From: Nostoc sp. LEGE 06077
Lineage (GTDB): Bacteria > Cyanobacteriota > Cyanobacteriia > Cyanobacteriales > Nostocaceae
Direction of reading: 5' to 3'
Length of the DNA stretch: 64,000 nt
Assembly: GCF_015207705.1 (NCBI RefSeq)
Contig: NZ_JADEWI010000019.1
Location: 39,866-103,865, forward strand
Below, piece by piece: positions 45,945-54,686 of the stretch. Below the pieces are notes generated by a model that saw nothing but the letters and a program-made list of their open reading frames with translations, searched no databases and was not told the DNA's origin. The translations under genes and the position numbers were made by a program. Every line of letters starts with the position of its first letter. Position 1 is the first letter of the stretch.

Positions 45945-48281
45945 TTATGCTGCTAGGCGTTTGGCGATCGCATTGTTGTAACGATCCTTCATATCTTTAA
46001 TACTAACTGTGATTAAGGTTTGATTATCAGTAGTTAAAACCGTCAAACCAGCATCGCAATTATTAACCGTGCCTAGTTTTTGCCAATTTTGTCCCAGATG
46101 TGCCTGTAAGTATGATTCCCACATTTCTTGTTGTTCTGATCCCACGGAAACAATAATTCTCGCCCCAGCTTCACCGAACAGCACTTCATCAAGACGTTGT
46201 AACTGGTTTGGGGAGATTTCTAATGTCACTTCCGCGCCCAAGTTGCCAGCAATTGACGATTCTGCTAAAGCGACAACCAAGCCGCCCTCAGCACAATCAT
46301 GGGCTGAACGCACCCAACCCTCCCGAATGCCCTCACGGCAAACCTGCTGCACACGGCGTTCTAAGTCATAATTTACCCGTGGTGGTCTGCCAGCTACAGT
46401 GTTGTGGATAGTAGCTAAATATTCCGATGCGCCTAATTCAACTTTGGCTTGTACGGTTAACCCTAATAAATAAATGACATCCCCACTCGCTTGCCAAGCT
46501 TGACCGCAAATTTTTGTGAAATCAGGAATTAACCCGACCATCCCCACCACAGGAGTCGGATAAATTGGTTGGGGGTTCCCTTGAGAATCGAGTGTTTCAT
46601 TGTAGAGAGAAACATTCCCGCCTGTGACTGGTGTGGCTAATTCTTGACAACCTTCTGCCAAACCCCGACAAGCTTCAGCCAATTGCCAGTAACCAATTGG
46701 TTTTTCGGGGCTGCCAAAATTCAAATTATCAGTCACCGCCAGCGGTTCTGCACCCACACAGCTAAGATTGCGTGCAGCTTCTGCGACAACCGCCTTGGCA
46801 CCTTCATAGGGATCAAGGTAAACATAACGGGGATTGCAATCTACCGTAGCCGCCACAGCTAATTTGAGATTTTGCGATGTGAGATTGGGGATGGCTTCTA
46901 ATGGACGTAAGCGAACCACAGCCGCATCTGCACCGCCTGGAAGAGTGACAGTATTATTTTGTACTTGATGATCGTACTGACGGTATACCCAATTTTTCGA
47001 GGCGATCGTGGGTGTATCTAGTAAGGTGAATAAAATATCATTCCAACTGTGGCTGCCGATACCCGCAAGTGTACAAGCAGGTAAAGCATCTGCTGTCCAT
47101 ACCCAAGCTTGGCGGGCATATTCTGGCGGTTCTGCTAATAACTCACGCTCGTAAAGCGGGGTGTTTTCTGCCAAAGCATCAGCGGGAATTTCAGCGGCAA
47201 TTTTCCCGCGGAATAAAATCCGCACAATGGGTTCAGCAATCACTTTACCAGCAACAACTGCCTGAAGTCCCCAACGGTGAAAAATATCAATTAACTCTTG
47301 TTCTCGACCTTTGTGGGCAACGAACAGCATCCGTTCTTGAGATTCCGACAGCAAGTATTCATAGGGAACCATGCCAGTTTCCCGCACCGGAATCTTATTT
47401 AAATCTAACTCAATGCCGACACCGCCTTTGGCAGCCATTTCGGAAGTAGAACAGGTTATCCCCGCTGCACCCATATCTTGAGCGGCGACAACTGCACCTG
47501 TTTTAAATGCTTCTAAACAAGCTTCAATTAATGACTTTTCTAGAAATGGGTCGCCCACCTGCACCGCCGGACGGTCATCCATTGACGCATCACTTAATTC
47601 CGCACTGGCGAAGCTTGCGCCACCCATCCCATCGCGTCCCGTAGTAGAACCGACATATAAAACAGGATTACCCAAACCTGATGCGCCAGATTTGACAATT
47701 TCCGGCGTTTCCATCAATCCCAAGGCCATGACGTTAACTAGGGGATTACCAGCATAAGCAGGGTCAAAGTAGACTTCACCGCCAACAGTGGGTACCCCAA
47801 CACAATTACCATAATGGCTGATTCCTGCTACTACACCAGTAAATATCCGTTGGGTTTTAGGATCTTCTAGAGAACCGAAGCGCAGAGAATTTAACAATGC
47901 AATGGGACGCGCCCCCATTGTAAAAATGTCTCTGAGGATACCACCGACACCTGTAGCGGCTCCTTGGAAGGGTTCGACAGCCGAAGGGTGGTTATGAGAT
48001 TCAATTTTAAAGGCCAGTTGTAATCCTTCACCTAGGTCAACAACTCCAGCATTTTCACCAGGGCCTACGAGAATGCGGGGGCCTGTAGTCGGAAATTGTT
48101 TGAGTAATGGTCGGGAATTTTTGTAGCAGCAATGTTCTGACCACATTACCCCAAACATTCCCAGTTCTGCTTTGTTAGGATGGCGGCCTAAACGGCGGAC
48201 AATTTCGGCATATTCTTCTGGCTTAATACCTTCGGCTGCAATTTCTTGGGGAGAAAACGGATCTTTTGGGGTGGTGGTCAT
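45945..48281 (-). CDS. purL: Phosphoribosylformylglycinamidine synthase subunit PurL
   Basis: 778 residues, ATG at 48281, the small-type PurL of the PurLQS complex. [18 protein letters not shown] with the catalytic His (about 45-62), [20 protein letters not shown] (about 106-125), [36 protein letters not shown] and [12 protein letters not shown] are characteristic. It converts FGAR and glutamine-derived ammonia to FGAM with ATP. purQ and purS are not in the window. It is the first gene of a purL-purF pair. Housekeeping. Confidence 0.98.
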   Translation of the reverse strand: MTTTPKDPFSPQEIAAEGIKPEEYAEIVRRLGRHPNKAELGMFGVMWSEHCCYKNSRPLLKQFPTTGPRILVGPGENAGVVDLGEGLQLAFKIESHNHPSAVEPFQGAATGVGGILRDIFTMGARPIALLNSLRFGSLEDPKTQRIFTGVVAGISHYGNCVGVPTVGGEVYFDPAYAGNPLVNVMALGLMETPEIVKSGASGLGNPVLYVGSTTGRDGMGGASFASAELSDASMDDRPAVQVGDPFLEKSLIEACLEAFKTGAVVAAQDMGAAGITCSTSEMAAKGGVGIELDLNKIPVRETGMVPYEYLLSESQERMLFVAHKGREQELIDIFHRWGLQAVVAGKVIAEPIVRILFRGKIAAEIPADALAENTPLYERELLAEPPEYARQAWVWTADALPACTLAGIGSHSWNDILFTLLDTPTIASKNWVYRQYDHQVQNNTVTLPGGADAAVVRLRPLEAIPNLTSQNLKLAVAATVDCNPRYVYLDPYEGAKAVVAEAARNLSCVGAEPLAVTDNLNFGSPEKPIGYWQLAEACRGLAEGCQELATPVTGGNVSLYNETLDSQGNPQPIYPTPVVGMVGLIPDFTKICGQAWQASGDVIYLLGLTVQAKVELGASEYLATIHNTVAGRPPRVNYDLERRVQQVCREGIREGWVRSAHDCAEGGLVVALAESSIAGNLGAEVTLEISPNQLQRLDEVLFGEAGARIIVSVGSEQQEMWESYLQAHLGQNWQKLGTVNNCDAGLTVLTTDNQTLITVSIKDMKDRYNNAIAKRLAA

Positions 48282-48475
48282 GGGAATAATGCACCAAGGG
48301 GACAGAAGACTATTTTATAGTTAATGGTCAATAGTCCTTCTCCCTGATCTCAACTCAAACCTATGGCGCTATGGCTCACTTAAGTAGATACCGCTCGATA
48401 TTAACACTTGAGTGACGACAATCACATAGAAACATGATTGAGATCGTCTCGTTCCCCTAGGCAAATTGGCATAAT

Positions 48476-48558
48476 TACATACAACTGAACTCTAGCCGAG
48501 TCATTAATAGGGAACACACTAATCGCCGACAGCTTTGATGAAAATCTGTCGGCTTTTT
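48476..48558 (+). ncRNA. Candidate small RNA ending in a strong plus-strand terminator
   Basis: No plus-strand gene precedes this point for over 7 kb, yet a strong plus-strand intrinsic terminator ends at 48558. Upstream is CATAAT (48470-48475), a possible -10 box, which would put a start near 48482 and give an RNA of roughly 75-80 nt. No known cyanobacterial sRNA motif (for example Yfr1 ACTCCTCACAC) is present. Both flanking genes are on the minus strand. Coordinates of the 5' end are a guess. Confidence 0.4.
48525..48558 (+). terminator. Orphan intrinsic terminator
   Basis: GCCGACAG (48525-48532) and CTGTCGGC (48546-48553) form a perfect 8-bp G/C-rich stem around a 13-nt loop, followed by TTTTT. 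It is oriented for plus-strand transcripts only; read on the minus strand no T tract follows. Confidence 0.8.
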
Positions 48559-48785
48559 GTATGTATTTAGGCGTGTAGGGGAAATATGGGAGAAAGACTA
48601 TTGACCAATGACCAAATAAAATTTCCCCACAGTTGGTTGATAGCTTGACACAGAGATGGCCAAAACCACTACCAATTGTGGGGAGAGTATGATCAAATTA
48701 GAGATCTTATCTTGAGAGTGCGAATATTCTGCACTCACTTTAGTAGACAGGAGGCCAAAGCTAAAGAAGCAAAAATTACTTTAGA

Positions 48786-49271
48786 TTAAGACATCGCTTG
48801 AATGATGTAATCAAAGTATGGTGATGCTGCTGCTGCGTCTTCTGCACTTAGTAGGTCAAGGGAAGCTTTTTTCAGAGAAGTGATGGCTTCTACCATTCCA
48901 GGAACGGGAACACCCAGAGAGTTGTACATTTCCCGCACACCAATTAAACCAATTTTTTCAATTGGTTCTTTGTCGCCAGCAAGTACGCCGTAGGTAATCA
49001 GGCGTAGATACCAGCCAAAGTCGCGGATACAGAGAGCGCGTTGGCGTTCACCGTAAGCATTGCCACCAGGTGCAATAAAATCAGGGCGCTTTTGCCAAAG
49101 TTGCTTGGTAGCTTCCTGAACTATCTTTTTTTCATTTTCAGCTAAGGTCGCAGCAATGCGCGTCCGTTGCTCGCCTGTTTGCAAAAATTCTTTGATACTT
49201 TTGAGTTCGCCACTGCTGGGATAACGCAGTTCGTCGTCAGCTTTGAGAATAACTTGGCTAATTACAGTCAT
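48786..49271 (-). CDS. apcD: Allophycocyanin-B alpha subunit
   Basis: 161 residues, ATG at 49271, standard phycobiliprotein length. [20 protein letters not shown] is the allophycocyanin-alpha-type start. The chromophore Cys is in [20 protein letters not shown] (about residue 81), and [10 protein letters not shown] and [10 protein letters not shown] are conserved. The [20 protein letters not shown] stretch and its isolated position away from apcAB point to ApcD, the red-shifted terminal emitter in the phycobilisome core that passes energy to photosystem I. I would separate it from ApcA on position and sequence recall, so a small risk of misassignment remains. Confidence 0.9.
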   Translation of the reverse strand: MTVISQVILKADDELRYPSSGELKSIKEFLQTGEQRTRIAATLAENEKKIVQEATKQLWQKRPDFIAPGGNAYGERQRALCIRDFGWYLRLITYGVLAGDKEPIEKIGLIGVREMYNSLGVPVPGMVEAITSLKKASLDLLSAEDAAAASPYFDYIIQAMS

Positions 49272-49409
49272 GATTATTGTAATCAGGAGAAATATTATCT
49301 GCTAGTTTAACGAGTTGGAGGTACACAGGGGAAGGGAAATAAAAGTATGAAGTATTAAGTGTGAAATTAAACTTCGATCTCTTGACAAATGACTAATGAC
49401 TTTTGACCA

Positions 49410-50768
49410 ATGACTAATATTTGGAAGCAAGGTGAATTAATTGAAGTTGCGATCGCCGATCTCACTGATACTGGTGATGGTGTCGGTCGTTATGAGGAAC
49501 GTGTGGTATTTGTACCAGATACTGTACCAGGCGATCGCGTCCAGGTACGCTTATTACACGTCAAGCCTAAATATGCTCATGGCAAACTTATCCAGCTATT
49601 GCACCCATCCCCGCACCGCATTCGACCGAGTTGCATTGTGGCTGACAAGTGCGGTGGTTGTCAGTGGCAGCATATTGATTATGAATATCAGCTAGAAGCT
49701 AAACGCAATCAAGTTATTCAAGCGTTGCAGCGCATCGGTGGTTTTACTGCACCATCAGTAGATCCTGTATTGACTGCTGTGTCACCTCTGGGATACCGCA
49801 ATAAATCCACTTATCCTGTCAGTGTTTCTAGTACTGGGCAAGTCCAAGCAGGATATTACCAAAAGGGTAGCCATCATTTAGTTAACTTAAATCAATGCCC
49901 TGTCCAAGATTCTCGCTTAAATCCTTTACTCGCTGAAGTGAAGCAAGACATTCAAAAGCGCGGCTGGAAAATTTATGATGAACAACGACATCAAGGACAA
50001 ATTCGTCATTTAGGTTTACGTATTGGCCGCCGGACTGGGGAAATGTTGCTGACTTTGGTTGTTACTGAGTGGAAGTTAGCGGGAATTACTGAACAAGCCC
50101 AGGAGTGGTTGCAGCGGTATCCGCAATTAGTGGGAATTGCTTTAAATCGCAACCCAGAACGGACAAACGCCATCTTTGGGGCAGAAACTCGCACCATTGC
50201 AGGTGTTCCCTATCTCAAAGAAAAATTTGCTGATTTAGAATTTCAAGTCCGTCCAGATACATTTTTCCAAGTTTCCACGGAAACAGCCGAAGCACTATTA
50301 GAGGTAATTCAATCAGAATTGAACCTCCAAGGAGATGAGGTGCTAGTTGACGCTTATTGTGGAATTGGTACCTTAACTCTGCCCCTAGCCCAGCGAGTGC
50401 GCCAAGCAGTGGGTTTGGAACTGCAAGCCGAAGCTGTAGAACAGGCTATTTTGAACGCCGATCGCAACAGTATACATAACGTTACATTTCAAGTCGGTGC
50501 GGTAGAGAATTTACTGCCGCAAATGGGAATAATACCGAATGTGGTCATACTAGATCCGCCACGTAAAGGATGCGATCGCACTGTCATCGATTCATTACTG
50601 CGATCGAAACCTGCTCGCATCGTTTACGTCAGCTGTAAGGTAGCCACACTTGCGCGTGATCTGAAATTATTGTGTCAAGGAGGTACATATACACTTACAC
50701 GGGTGCAACCTGCTGATTTCTTCCCACAAACATCTCATGTAGAAGCTGCTGCCTTTCTTGTGTTATGA
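49410..50768 (+). CDS. rlmD: 23S rRNA (uracil-5-)-methyltransferase RlmD/TrmA family
   Basis: 452 residues, ATG at 49410. N-terminal TRAM domain (about 5-60: IEVAIADLTDTGDGVGRYEE), iron-sulfur cysteines in CIVADKCGGCQWQH, SAM-binding DAYCGIGTLTLPLA (about 310), DPPRKGCDR and catalytic Cys in RIVYVSCKVATLARDL. This makes 5-methyluridine in RNA with SAM. Family naming in cyanobacteria often gives RlmD (U1939 of 23S rRNA), but the exact target base cannot be read here. It is divergent from apcD, 138 bases apart, with an STRR-like sequence just before the start. Confidence 0.92.
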   Translation: MTNIWKQGELIEVAIADLTDTGDGVGRYEERVVFVPDTVPGDRVQVRLLHVKPKYAHGKLIQLLHPSPHRIRPSCIVADKCGGCQWQHIDYEYQLEAKRNQVIQALQRIGGFTAPSVDPVLTAVSPLGYRNKSTYPVSVSSTGQVQAGYYQKGSHHLVNLNQCPVQDSRLNPLLAEVKQDIQKRGWKIYDEQRHQGQIRHLGLRIGRRTGEMLLTLVVTEWKLAGITEQAQEWLQRYPQLVGIALNRNPERTNAIFGAETRTIAGVPYLKEKFADLEFQVRPDTFFQVSTETAEALLEVIQSELNLQGDEVLVDAYCGIGTLTLPLAQRVRQAVGLELQAEAVEQAILNADRNSIHNVTFQVGAVENLLPQMGIIPNVVILDPPRKGCDRTVIDSLLRSKPARIVYVSCKVATLARDLKLLCQGGTYTLTRVQPADFFPQTSHVEAAAFLVL

Positions 50769-51200
50769 CATTTAAATAAGAGTACTAACTCTTTATCAAA
50801 ATCTTAAATTGCAAATTTGTAGTCTCTTGCATAGCAACAATGCTAAAATCGTATTAACCTAAAAATAGAAATGATTTTGTTAAAACAACTAACGTTGCAT
50901 AGACTCTCACTAGTTATGAATCAGGTTGTCTGACATACGAATCGGCAATACAAAAGTCATCCTAATAATTGTAAAAGTTTCCAGCAAATTCCCATTTGCT
51001 GACTGCAATAGCAGTTTTTTAAAAGCCGTTTTTATGTATCAACAATCGAATTTCATCAACAGAGTAAATGCTCCCTAGCATTTTCAAAACTTAGTATAAA
51101 AGACGCAAGTTTGAAGGCAGCATGACCACCTCCAATTTTGTCAGGGTGCGCGTACAAGCAAACTGATGTCTAGCTAACTGAAAGCTATGGGGTTTCTCTT
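50769..51200. other. Intergenic region, no gene seen
   Basis: AT-rich spacer between two plus-strand genes. AAGAGTACTAACTCTT just after rlmD (about 50779) can form a weak hairpin. The rest should contain the promoter of the anti-sigma-type gene. No RNA gene recognised. Confidence 0.4.
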
Positions 51201-51650
51201 GTGATTAGTATTTCGCTCCGTCCAGTTGGACGCTATTGGGGCACACTTAGTTTTGCCTCTACTCTCTATCTTTGTCCCATATTAGATTTACTGCTGGCAG
51301 AAATTCCAGCTAAATTACAAGCAGAATTGCGGCTAGGACTCCAAGAAGCCTTAGTAAATGCCGCTAAACATGGTAATAATCTCGATCCCAGTAAAAGAGT
51401 CGTAGTTCGTTTTTCTTTGATAGATAATCAGTATTGGTGGGTCATATCAGACCAAGGTCAAGGTTTTAAGCCAGAACCAAGTTCTGATGAAGATCCGACA
51501 GACTATTTACCATCTGATGAGTCAGAAAGTGGTCGCGGTTTATGTCTCCTGCATCAAATTTTTGATCAGGTGCAATGGAGCCGCAAAGGTACAGAATTAA
51601 GATTGTGTAAACAGATGGAAAATCGCCCCCGCTTATCTTTGAGGCGATGA
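51201..51650 (+). CDS. HATPase anti-sigma-regulatory-factor-type kinase
   Basis: 149 residues from a GTG at 51201. RsbW-like ATPase: N box LGLQEALVNAAKHGNNLDPS (about 47-66), DQGQGFKPEP (G1 box), and ESGRGLCLLHQIFDQVQW with the ATP-lid glycines (about 113-130). Its N-terminus ISLRPVGRYWGTLSFASTL is typical of the conserved cyanobacterial form found as a single gene. It should phosphorylate a STAS partner that is not encoded beside it. It is distinct in sequence from the kinase at 21587-22072. Confidence 0.9.
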   Translation: MISISLRPVGRYWGTLSFASTLYLCPILDLLLAEIPAKLQAELRLGLQEALVNAAKHGNNLDPSKRVVVRFSLIDNQYWWVISDQGQGFKPEPSSDEDPTDYLPSDESESGRGLCLLHQIFDQVQWSRKGTELRLCKQMENRPRLSLRR

Positions 51651-51653
51651 AGA

Positions 51654-51688
51654 AAGTATGAAGTGTGAAGTGTGAAGTGTGAAGTATG
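51654..51688. repeat. Five AAGTGTG-type heptamers right after a stop codon
   Basis: AAGTATG, AAGTGTG three times, AAGTATG in perfect 7-base register, starting 4 bases after the stop of the anti-sigma-type gene. Same heptamer family as 45882-45909. Confidence 0.8.
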
Positions 51689-51747
51689 AAATTTAACATT
51701 CAGCACGTTTCGGGTACATAAGGTACAAGTGTAAAACCCAAAAATAT

Positions 51748-51775
51748 GTAGAGACGTTATATGTAACGTCTCTAC
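51748..51775. repeat. Perfect 11-bp inverted repeat, GTAGAGACGTT type
   Basis: GTAGAGACGTT (51748-51758) and AACGTCTCTAC (51765-51775) around a 6-nt loop. This is a widespread cyanobacterial repeat hairpin and may also end transcription of the upstream gene. The flanks to 51936 show nothing else. Confidence 0.7.
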
Positions 51776-51936
51776 AGTATTGTAATTTCTGTGTCGAGAT
51801 TGCTCTCTCTATTTTAATGCTGAACAGCTTATTTCATCCTTTTGAATACGTTCTATTTGCTATGTATTCTAAGGAATAAACTATTCTTTGTGGCTTACTT
51901 GATGATAAGAGTGAGCAAGTAAAATTAAAAAAATAA

Positions 51937-52824
51937 ATGACGTATTTTTTTTCTGATATTCTTCCTGAAAATGCAGATCGGGCTTACATAAGCATCAGGG
52001 ATCAGTCACAATATGTGGATGATAAAAAATTTATTGAAGAAATGTGGTTAAGCTATGAGCAATATGCTGATACTAATTTTTTAGAGCAATCAAAGATAGA
52101 TTTTAATCAGCGTATATGGGAAATGTATTTAGCTTGTTCACTAATATTTCAAGGACTATCTATTGATTCCAAAGATGAAGGGCCGGATATACTGATAGAT
52201 ACAGGTGAATTAAAGATTTGGATTGAGGCAGTAGCACCAAAACCAGGGCAGGGAGTGGATGCTGTATCTCAGATGGAGTTTGGTGTTCTTAGAAAGGTTC
52301 CAGATGAGAAAATAAAACTTCGTTACCGTTCAGCCATTGAAGAAAAATATAATAAAAAATATAAAGATTATTTAGCTAAAAAAATTGTTAAGCCTGAAGA
52401 TTGCTACATTATTGCTATCAATGGAAGTTCGATTCCATCTGCTAGACGTGAGCGTGAAATTCCAAGAATTATTCGCAGTGTTTTACCTTTTGGTAATGAA
52501 TCCATGAATATAGATACTGAATCTGGTATACCTATAGAGCGATTTTATCAGTATCAAGATAGTTCACGTAAAAAATCTGGTTCATTAGTATCAACTGATA
52601 TCTTTCTTAAATCGGAATACAGTGGTATCAGTGCAATACTATTTTCATGTATGGATGCACTAAATCGTCCAAATAAATTTGGAGATGATTTTGTGTTGCT
52701 TCATAACCCATTAGCAGCAAGGCAGTTACCTCAAGGTTTTATTAAGTTAGGTTGTGAATATTGGGTAGATAACTCAGAATTAAAGTGTATTACTTGGAGT
52801 ACAGAAGGAAAATCTGATATCTAG
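51937..52824 (+). CDS. Hypothetical protein with PD-(D/E)XK-nuclease-like motif
   Basis: 295 residues, ATG at 51937. FNQRIWEMYLACSLIFQGL (56-74) followed by EGPDILIDTGELKIWIEAVA (81-100) has the order expected of a PD-(D/E)XK core: helix Glu62, then Pro83-Asp84, then Glu97, but the final Lys is Val. Downstream segments such as ISAILFSCMDALNR and DDFVLLHNPLAARQLPQG are compact and non-membrane. The composition is more AT-rich than its neighbours and the gene stands alone, both hints of transfer. I do not recognise a named family. The 3' end is 13 bases from the converging next gene. Confidence 0.5.
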   Translation: MTYFFSDILPENADRAYISIRDQSQYVDDKKFIEEMWLSYEQYADTNFLEQSKIDFNQRIWEMYLACSLIFQGLSIDSKDEGPDILIDTGELKIWIEAVAPKPGQGVDAVSQMEFGVLRKVPDEKIKLRYRSAIEEKYNKKYKDYLAKKIVKPEDCYIIAINGSSIPSARREREIPRIIRSVLPFGNESMNIDTESGIPIERFYQYQDSSRKKSGSLVSTDIFLKSEYSGISAILFSCMDALNRPNKFGDDFVLLHNPLAARQLPQGFIKLGCEYWVDNSELKCITWSTEGKSDI

Positions 52825-52837
52825 CAATAATCAATTT

Positions 52838-53596
52838 TCACTTAAGTAATTCTGTCCAAGTTTGTTGTCCTACTATTCCATCTGCATTGATACCTCTACT
52901 TCTTTGAAATGTAATTACAGCATCTTGGGTAACAAGACCATAGTAACCTGTAATCTCATCCTTAAAGAAACCTAATTTCTTAAGCTTTTGTTGTAATAAC
53001 TCTACCGCACTACCAGTAGAGTTGAGTTCTAACTTTGGTAACACCTGTTGAGTAACGTTAGTATTTTGATTATTTAGTTGGGTAGGAAGTTTAGTATTAG
53101 GTATATTTTGAGTTTGAAGTGTTTGAGTATTGCTTCTCAAAGAACAAACGTACTCTAGTAAATTCTCACCTATTGATTCAGGGATAACAGAATCTAATTT
53201 TTCGGGATAAGAATCTAAAGCAGATTCATATCTTTTTTCAATTTCACCTGAAGGATAATATGCTACTGCTTGAATTATTCCTATTTTTTTAGTATCACAG
53301 TCTATATAAAAATTAGTAATTTGTTTGGTATATATTTTACCCGGAGAAGAACCATTAAGAGAATATCTAGATTCTTTTGCTTCTCTTTTATACCAGAAAG
53401 TTCTATAGTTTTCTTCTCCTTTAATACTATTTACATCTACATAGTAGAAACCATCATCAGTCCTACCAACAATTATCCACTGTCTTGTTGTGAATTGAGC
53501 ATATCCAGGAATGGCAATAAGCCCTAATTCTATAGATAAAAGAGCAAAAACTACCTTTACTATAAATGTTCGCCCTCTTAGCTTCCAAAATAACAT
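52838..53596 (-). CDS. Secreted protein: surface-adhesin-E-like domain plus peptidoglycan-binding domain
   Basis: 252 residues, ATG at 53596. N-terminal signal peptide (IVKVVFALLSIELGLIAIPGYA). Residues 38-150 (QWIIVGRTDDGFYYVDVNSI, FWYKREAKESRY, YIDCDTKKIGIIQAVAYYPS) resemble the small surface-adhesin protein E-type domain often found in cyanobacterial envelope proteins. A Gln/Asn/Thr linker leads to a C-terminal PG_binding_1 domain: AVELLQQKLKKLGFFKDEIT, GLVTQDAVITFQRSRGINAD, GIVGQQTWTELL (about 190-252). It should be exported and hold on to peptidoglycan. Role unknown, probably cell-wall associated. Confidence 0.75.
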   Translation of the reverse strand: MLFWKLRGRTFIVKVVFALLSIELGLIAIPGYAQFTTRQWIIVGRTDDGFYYVDVNSIKGEENYRTFWYKREAKESRYSLNGSSPGKIYTKQITNFYIDCDTKKIGIIQAVAYYPSGEIEKRYESALDSYPEKLDSVIPESIGENLLEYVCSLRSNTQTLQTQNIPNTKLPTQLNNQNTNVTQQVLPKLELNSTGSAVELLQQKLKKLGFFKDEITGYYGLVTQDAVITFQRSRGINADGIVGQQTWTELLK

Positions 53597-53896
53597 CAGC
53601 GTACTTACTAAGTTCGTTTTAATTTCGTTATTTAAGATGATTATTGCTTATCTTCTAAAGAGTCAATATAAATTAAAAGTAAAATTATTTACTTGTGATT
53701 GAAAGTTATATTTTTAATTAACTACTTGCTATGCTATTTACAAATATTCATCTTTTGAATTAAAGTGCTACAGGTGTAATTGGACACCTATCAAGATTAA
53801 GATATAATAATTTTCTGCAATTGCGAGAAGTTTTTATCTATATCGTTACTTCTCGCAATTCAATTTTGTATTTTAGTGGCGCAAAATAAAAACTGA
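53597..53896. repeat. Intergenic region with a perfect 13-bp inverted repeat (53819-53860)
   Basis: AATTGCGAGAAGT (53819-53831) and ACTTCTCGCAATT (53848-53860) pair perfectly around a 16-nt loop. A second, short one (AGGTGT/ACACCT, 53772-53789) lies to its left. No T tract follows on either strand. Otherwise AT-rich with no gene. Confidence 0.65.
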
Positions 53897-54238
53897 TTAA
53901 CTTCCTGGTTCCTTGTGTCCATGTGTGGGACATGGAGGCGCAGATATTGATTTATCTAACCAACCGGCGGCTTGTTCTAAGCGGGCGAGGGCTTCTTGTG
54001 GCTGATTTTTGAGGAGAAATACTAGAGCCGCCGCAGCTTGTTCACTAGCGCGAGAATTGCGGTTAGACTTGAGGCGATGCCAATCGTTAGGAGAGATGGT
54101 GAGTCTTTCCATGAGAGCTTGTGCTAGTTCTAGAGTGCTGAGTTCTACGTGCTGAGTGCTGAGTGCTGTTAGCGGTAGCGGGGCGTTTAGCCCGTGCTGA
54201 GTGCTGGGTGCTAAGGGCTGAGTATTAAGAGATTCCAT
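53897..54238 (-). CDS. Small conserved cyanobacterial protein (possibly DUF6439 family)
   Basis: 113 residues, ATG at 54238. The conserved part is residues 30-105: ELSTLELAQALMERLTISPN, DWHRLKSNRNSRASEQAAAA, LVFLLKNQPQEALARLEQAA, a short all-helical domain. The first 30 residues (NTQPLAPSTQHGLNAPLPLT) are encoded by heptamer repeats and a 42-nt dispersed repeat (54161-54202), so the real start could be further in or the protein has acquired a repeat-derived N-terminus. It is divergent from the asnS-proximal coiled-coil gene. Function unknown; the family name is from memory and uncertain. Confidence 0.65.
   Translation of the reverse strand: MESLNTQPLAPSTQHGLNAPLPLTALSTQHVELSTLELAQALMERLTISPNDWHRLKSNRNSRASEQAAAALVFLLKNQPQEALARLEQAAGWLDKSISAPPCPTHGHKEPGS
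54161..54202 (+). repeat. 42-nt dispersed repeat inside a coding region
   Basis: The segment GAGTGCTGTTAGCGGTAGCG continuing GGGCGTTTAGCCCGTGCTGA and GT recurs at 60662-60703 with a single difference (T to G at its ninth base). GGGC/GCCC inside can fold. The flanks are GTGCTGA heptamers. It lies in the 5' part of the small minus-strand gene and keeps the frame open. Confidence 0.85.
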
Positions 54239-54315
54239 AGCTATAAATTTGGGGATTGACTAGTAACTTTTAACTATTAGCAGAGCTTACATTAATCTTA
54301 ATTTACTACCAGTCA

Positions 54316-54684
54316 ATGAAGCCGCCGAGAAAGTCATATAATTCTTCGTCTGAAGAAAATCAATCACCAGATTTTGAGCAAGAATTAGCCCAAGTAGAGC
54401 GATCGCTCGTCTCCATCAAAGAACGATACACTCAAATTAAGCACGATCAAGAGCAAAAGGCACAATGGCAACAACGCCAGCAGCAATTAAAAGACAATAA
54501 ACCTCAGACACCAGAAATCAAAGCTGAGTTACGGCAAATTCAAAAGCAGTTGGAATTGTTAGAACTTAACTTAGAAAGCCAGCTATTTTCTTGGCGTAGT
54601 TTGAAAAAACCTTTCTGGCAAGTCATACGCTTTGGGGGAATGGGCGTTATCATAGGCTGGATATTAAAATCCTATGCTGGGTAA
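54316..54684 (+). CDS. Coiled-coil protein with C-terminal membrane segment, unknown function
   Basis: 122 residues, ATG at 54316. A charged coiled coil spans about residues 18-92 ([40 protein letters not shown]). The C-terminus [17 protein letters not shown] (about 105-121) is a single hydrophobic segment. It ends 2 bases before the asnS start codon, so the two are surely co-transcribed and probably translationally coupled. I recognise the arrangement as common in cyanobacteria but know no function. Confidence 0.7.
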   Translation: MKPPRKSYNSSSEENQSPDFEQELAQVERSLVSIKERYTQIKHDQEQKAQWQQRQQQLKDNKPQTPEIKAELRQIQKQLELLELNLESQLFSWRSLKKPFWQVIRFGGMGVIIGWILKSYAG

Positions 54685-54686
54685 AT

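Noticed and set aside
48476..48558. Yfr1 small RNA
   Set aside because: The diagnostic ACTCCTCACAC core of Yfr1 is absent, so no known sRNA name is given.
53819..53860. Intrinsic terminator for the small minus-strand gene
   Set aside because: The 13-bp stem is perfect but no T tract follows on the minus strand, so it was kept only as an inverted repeat.
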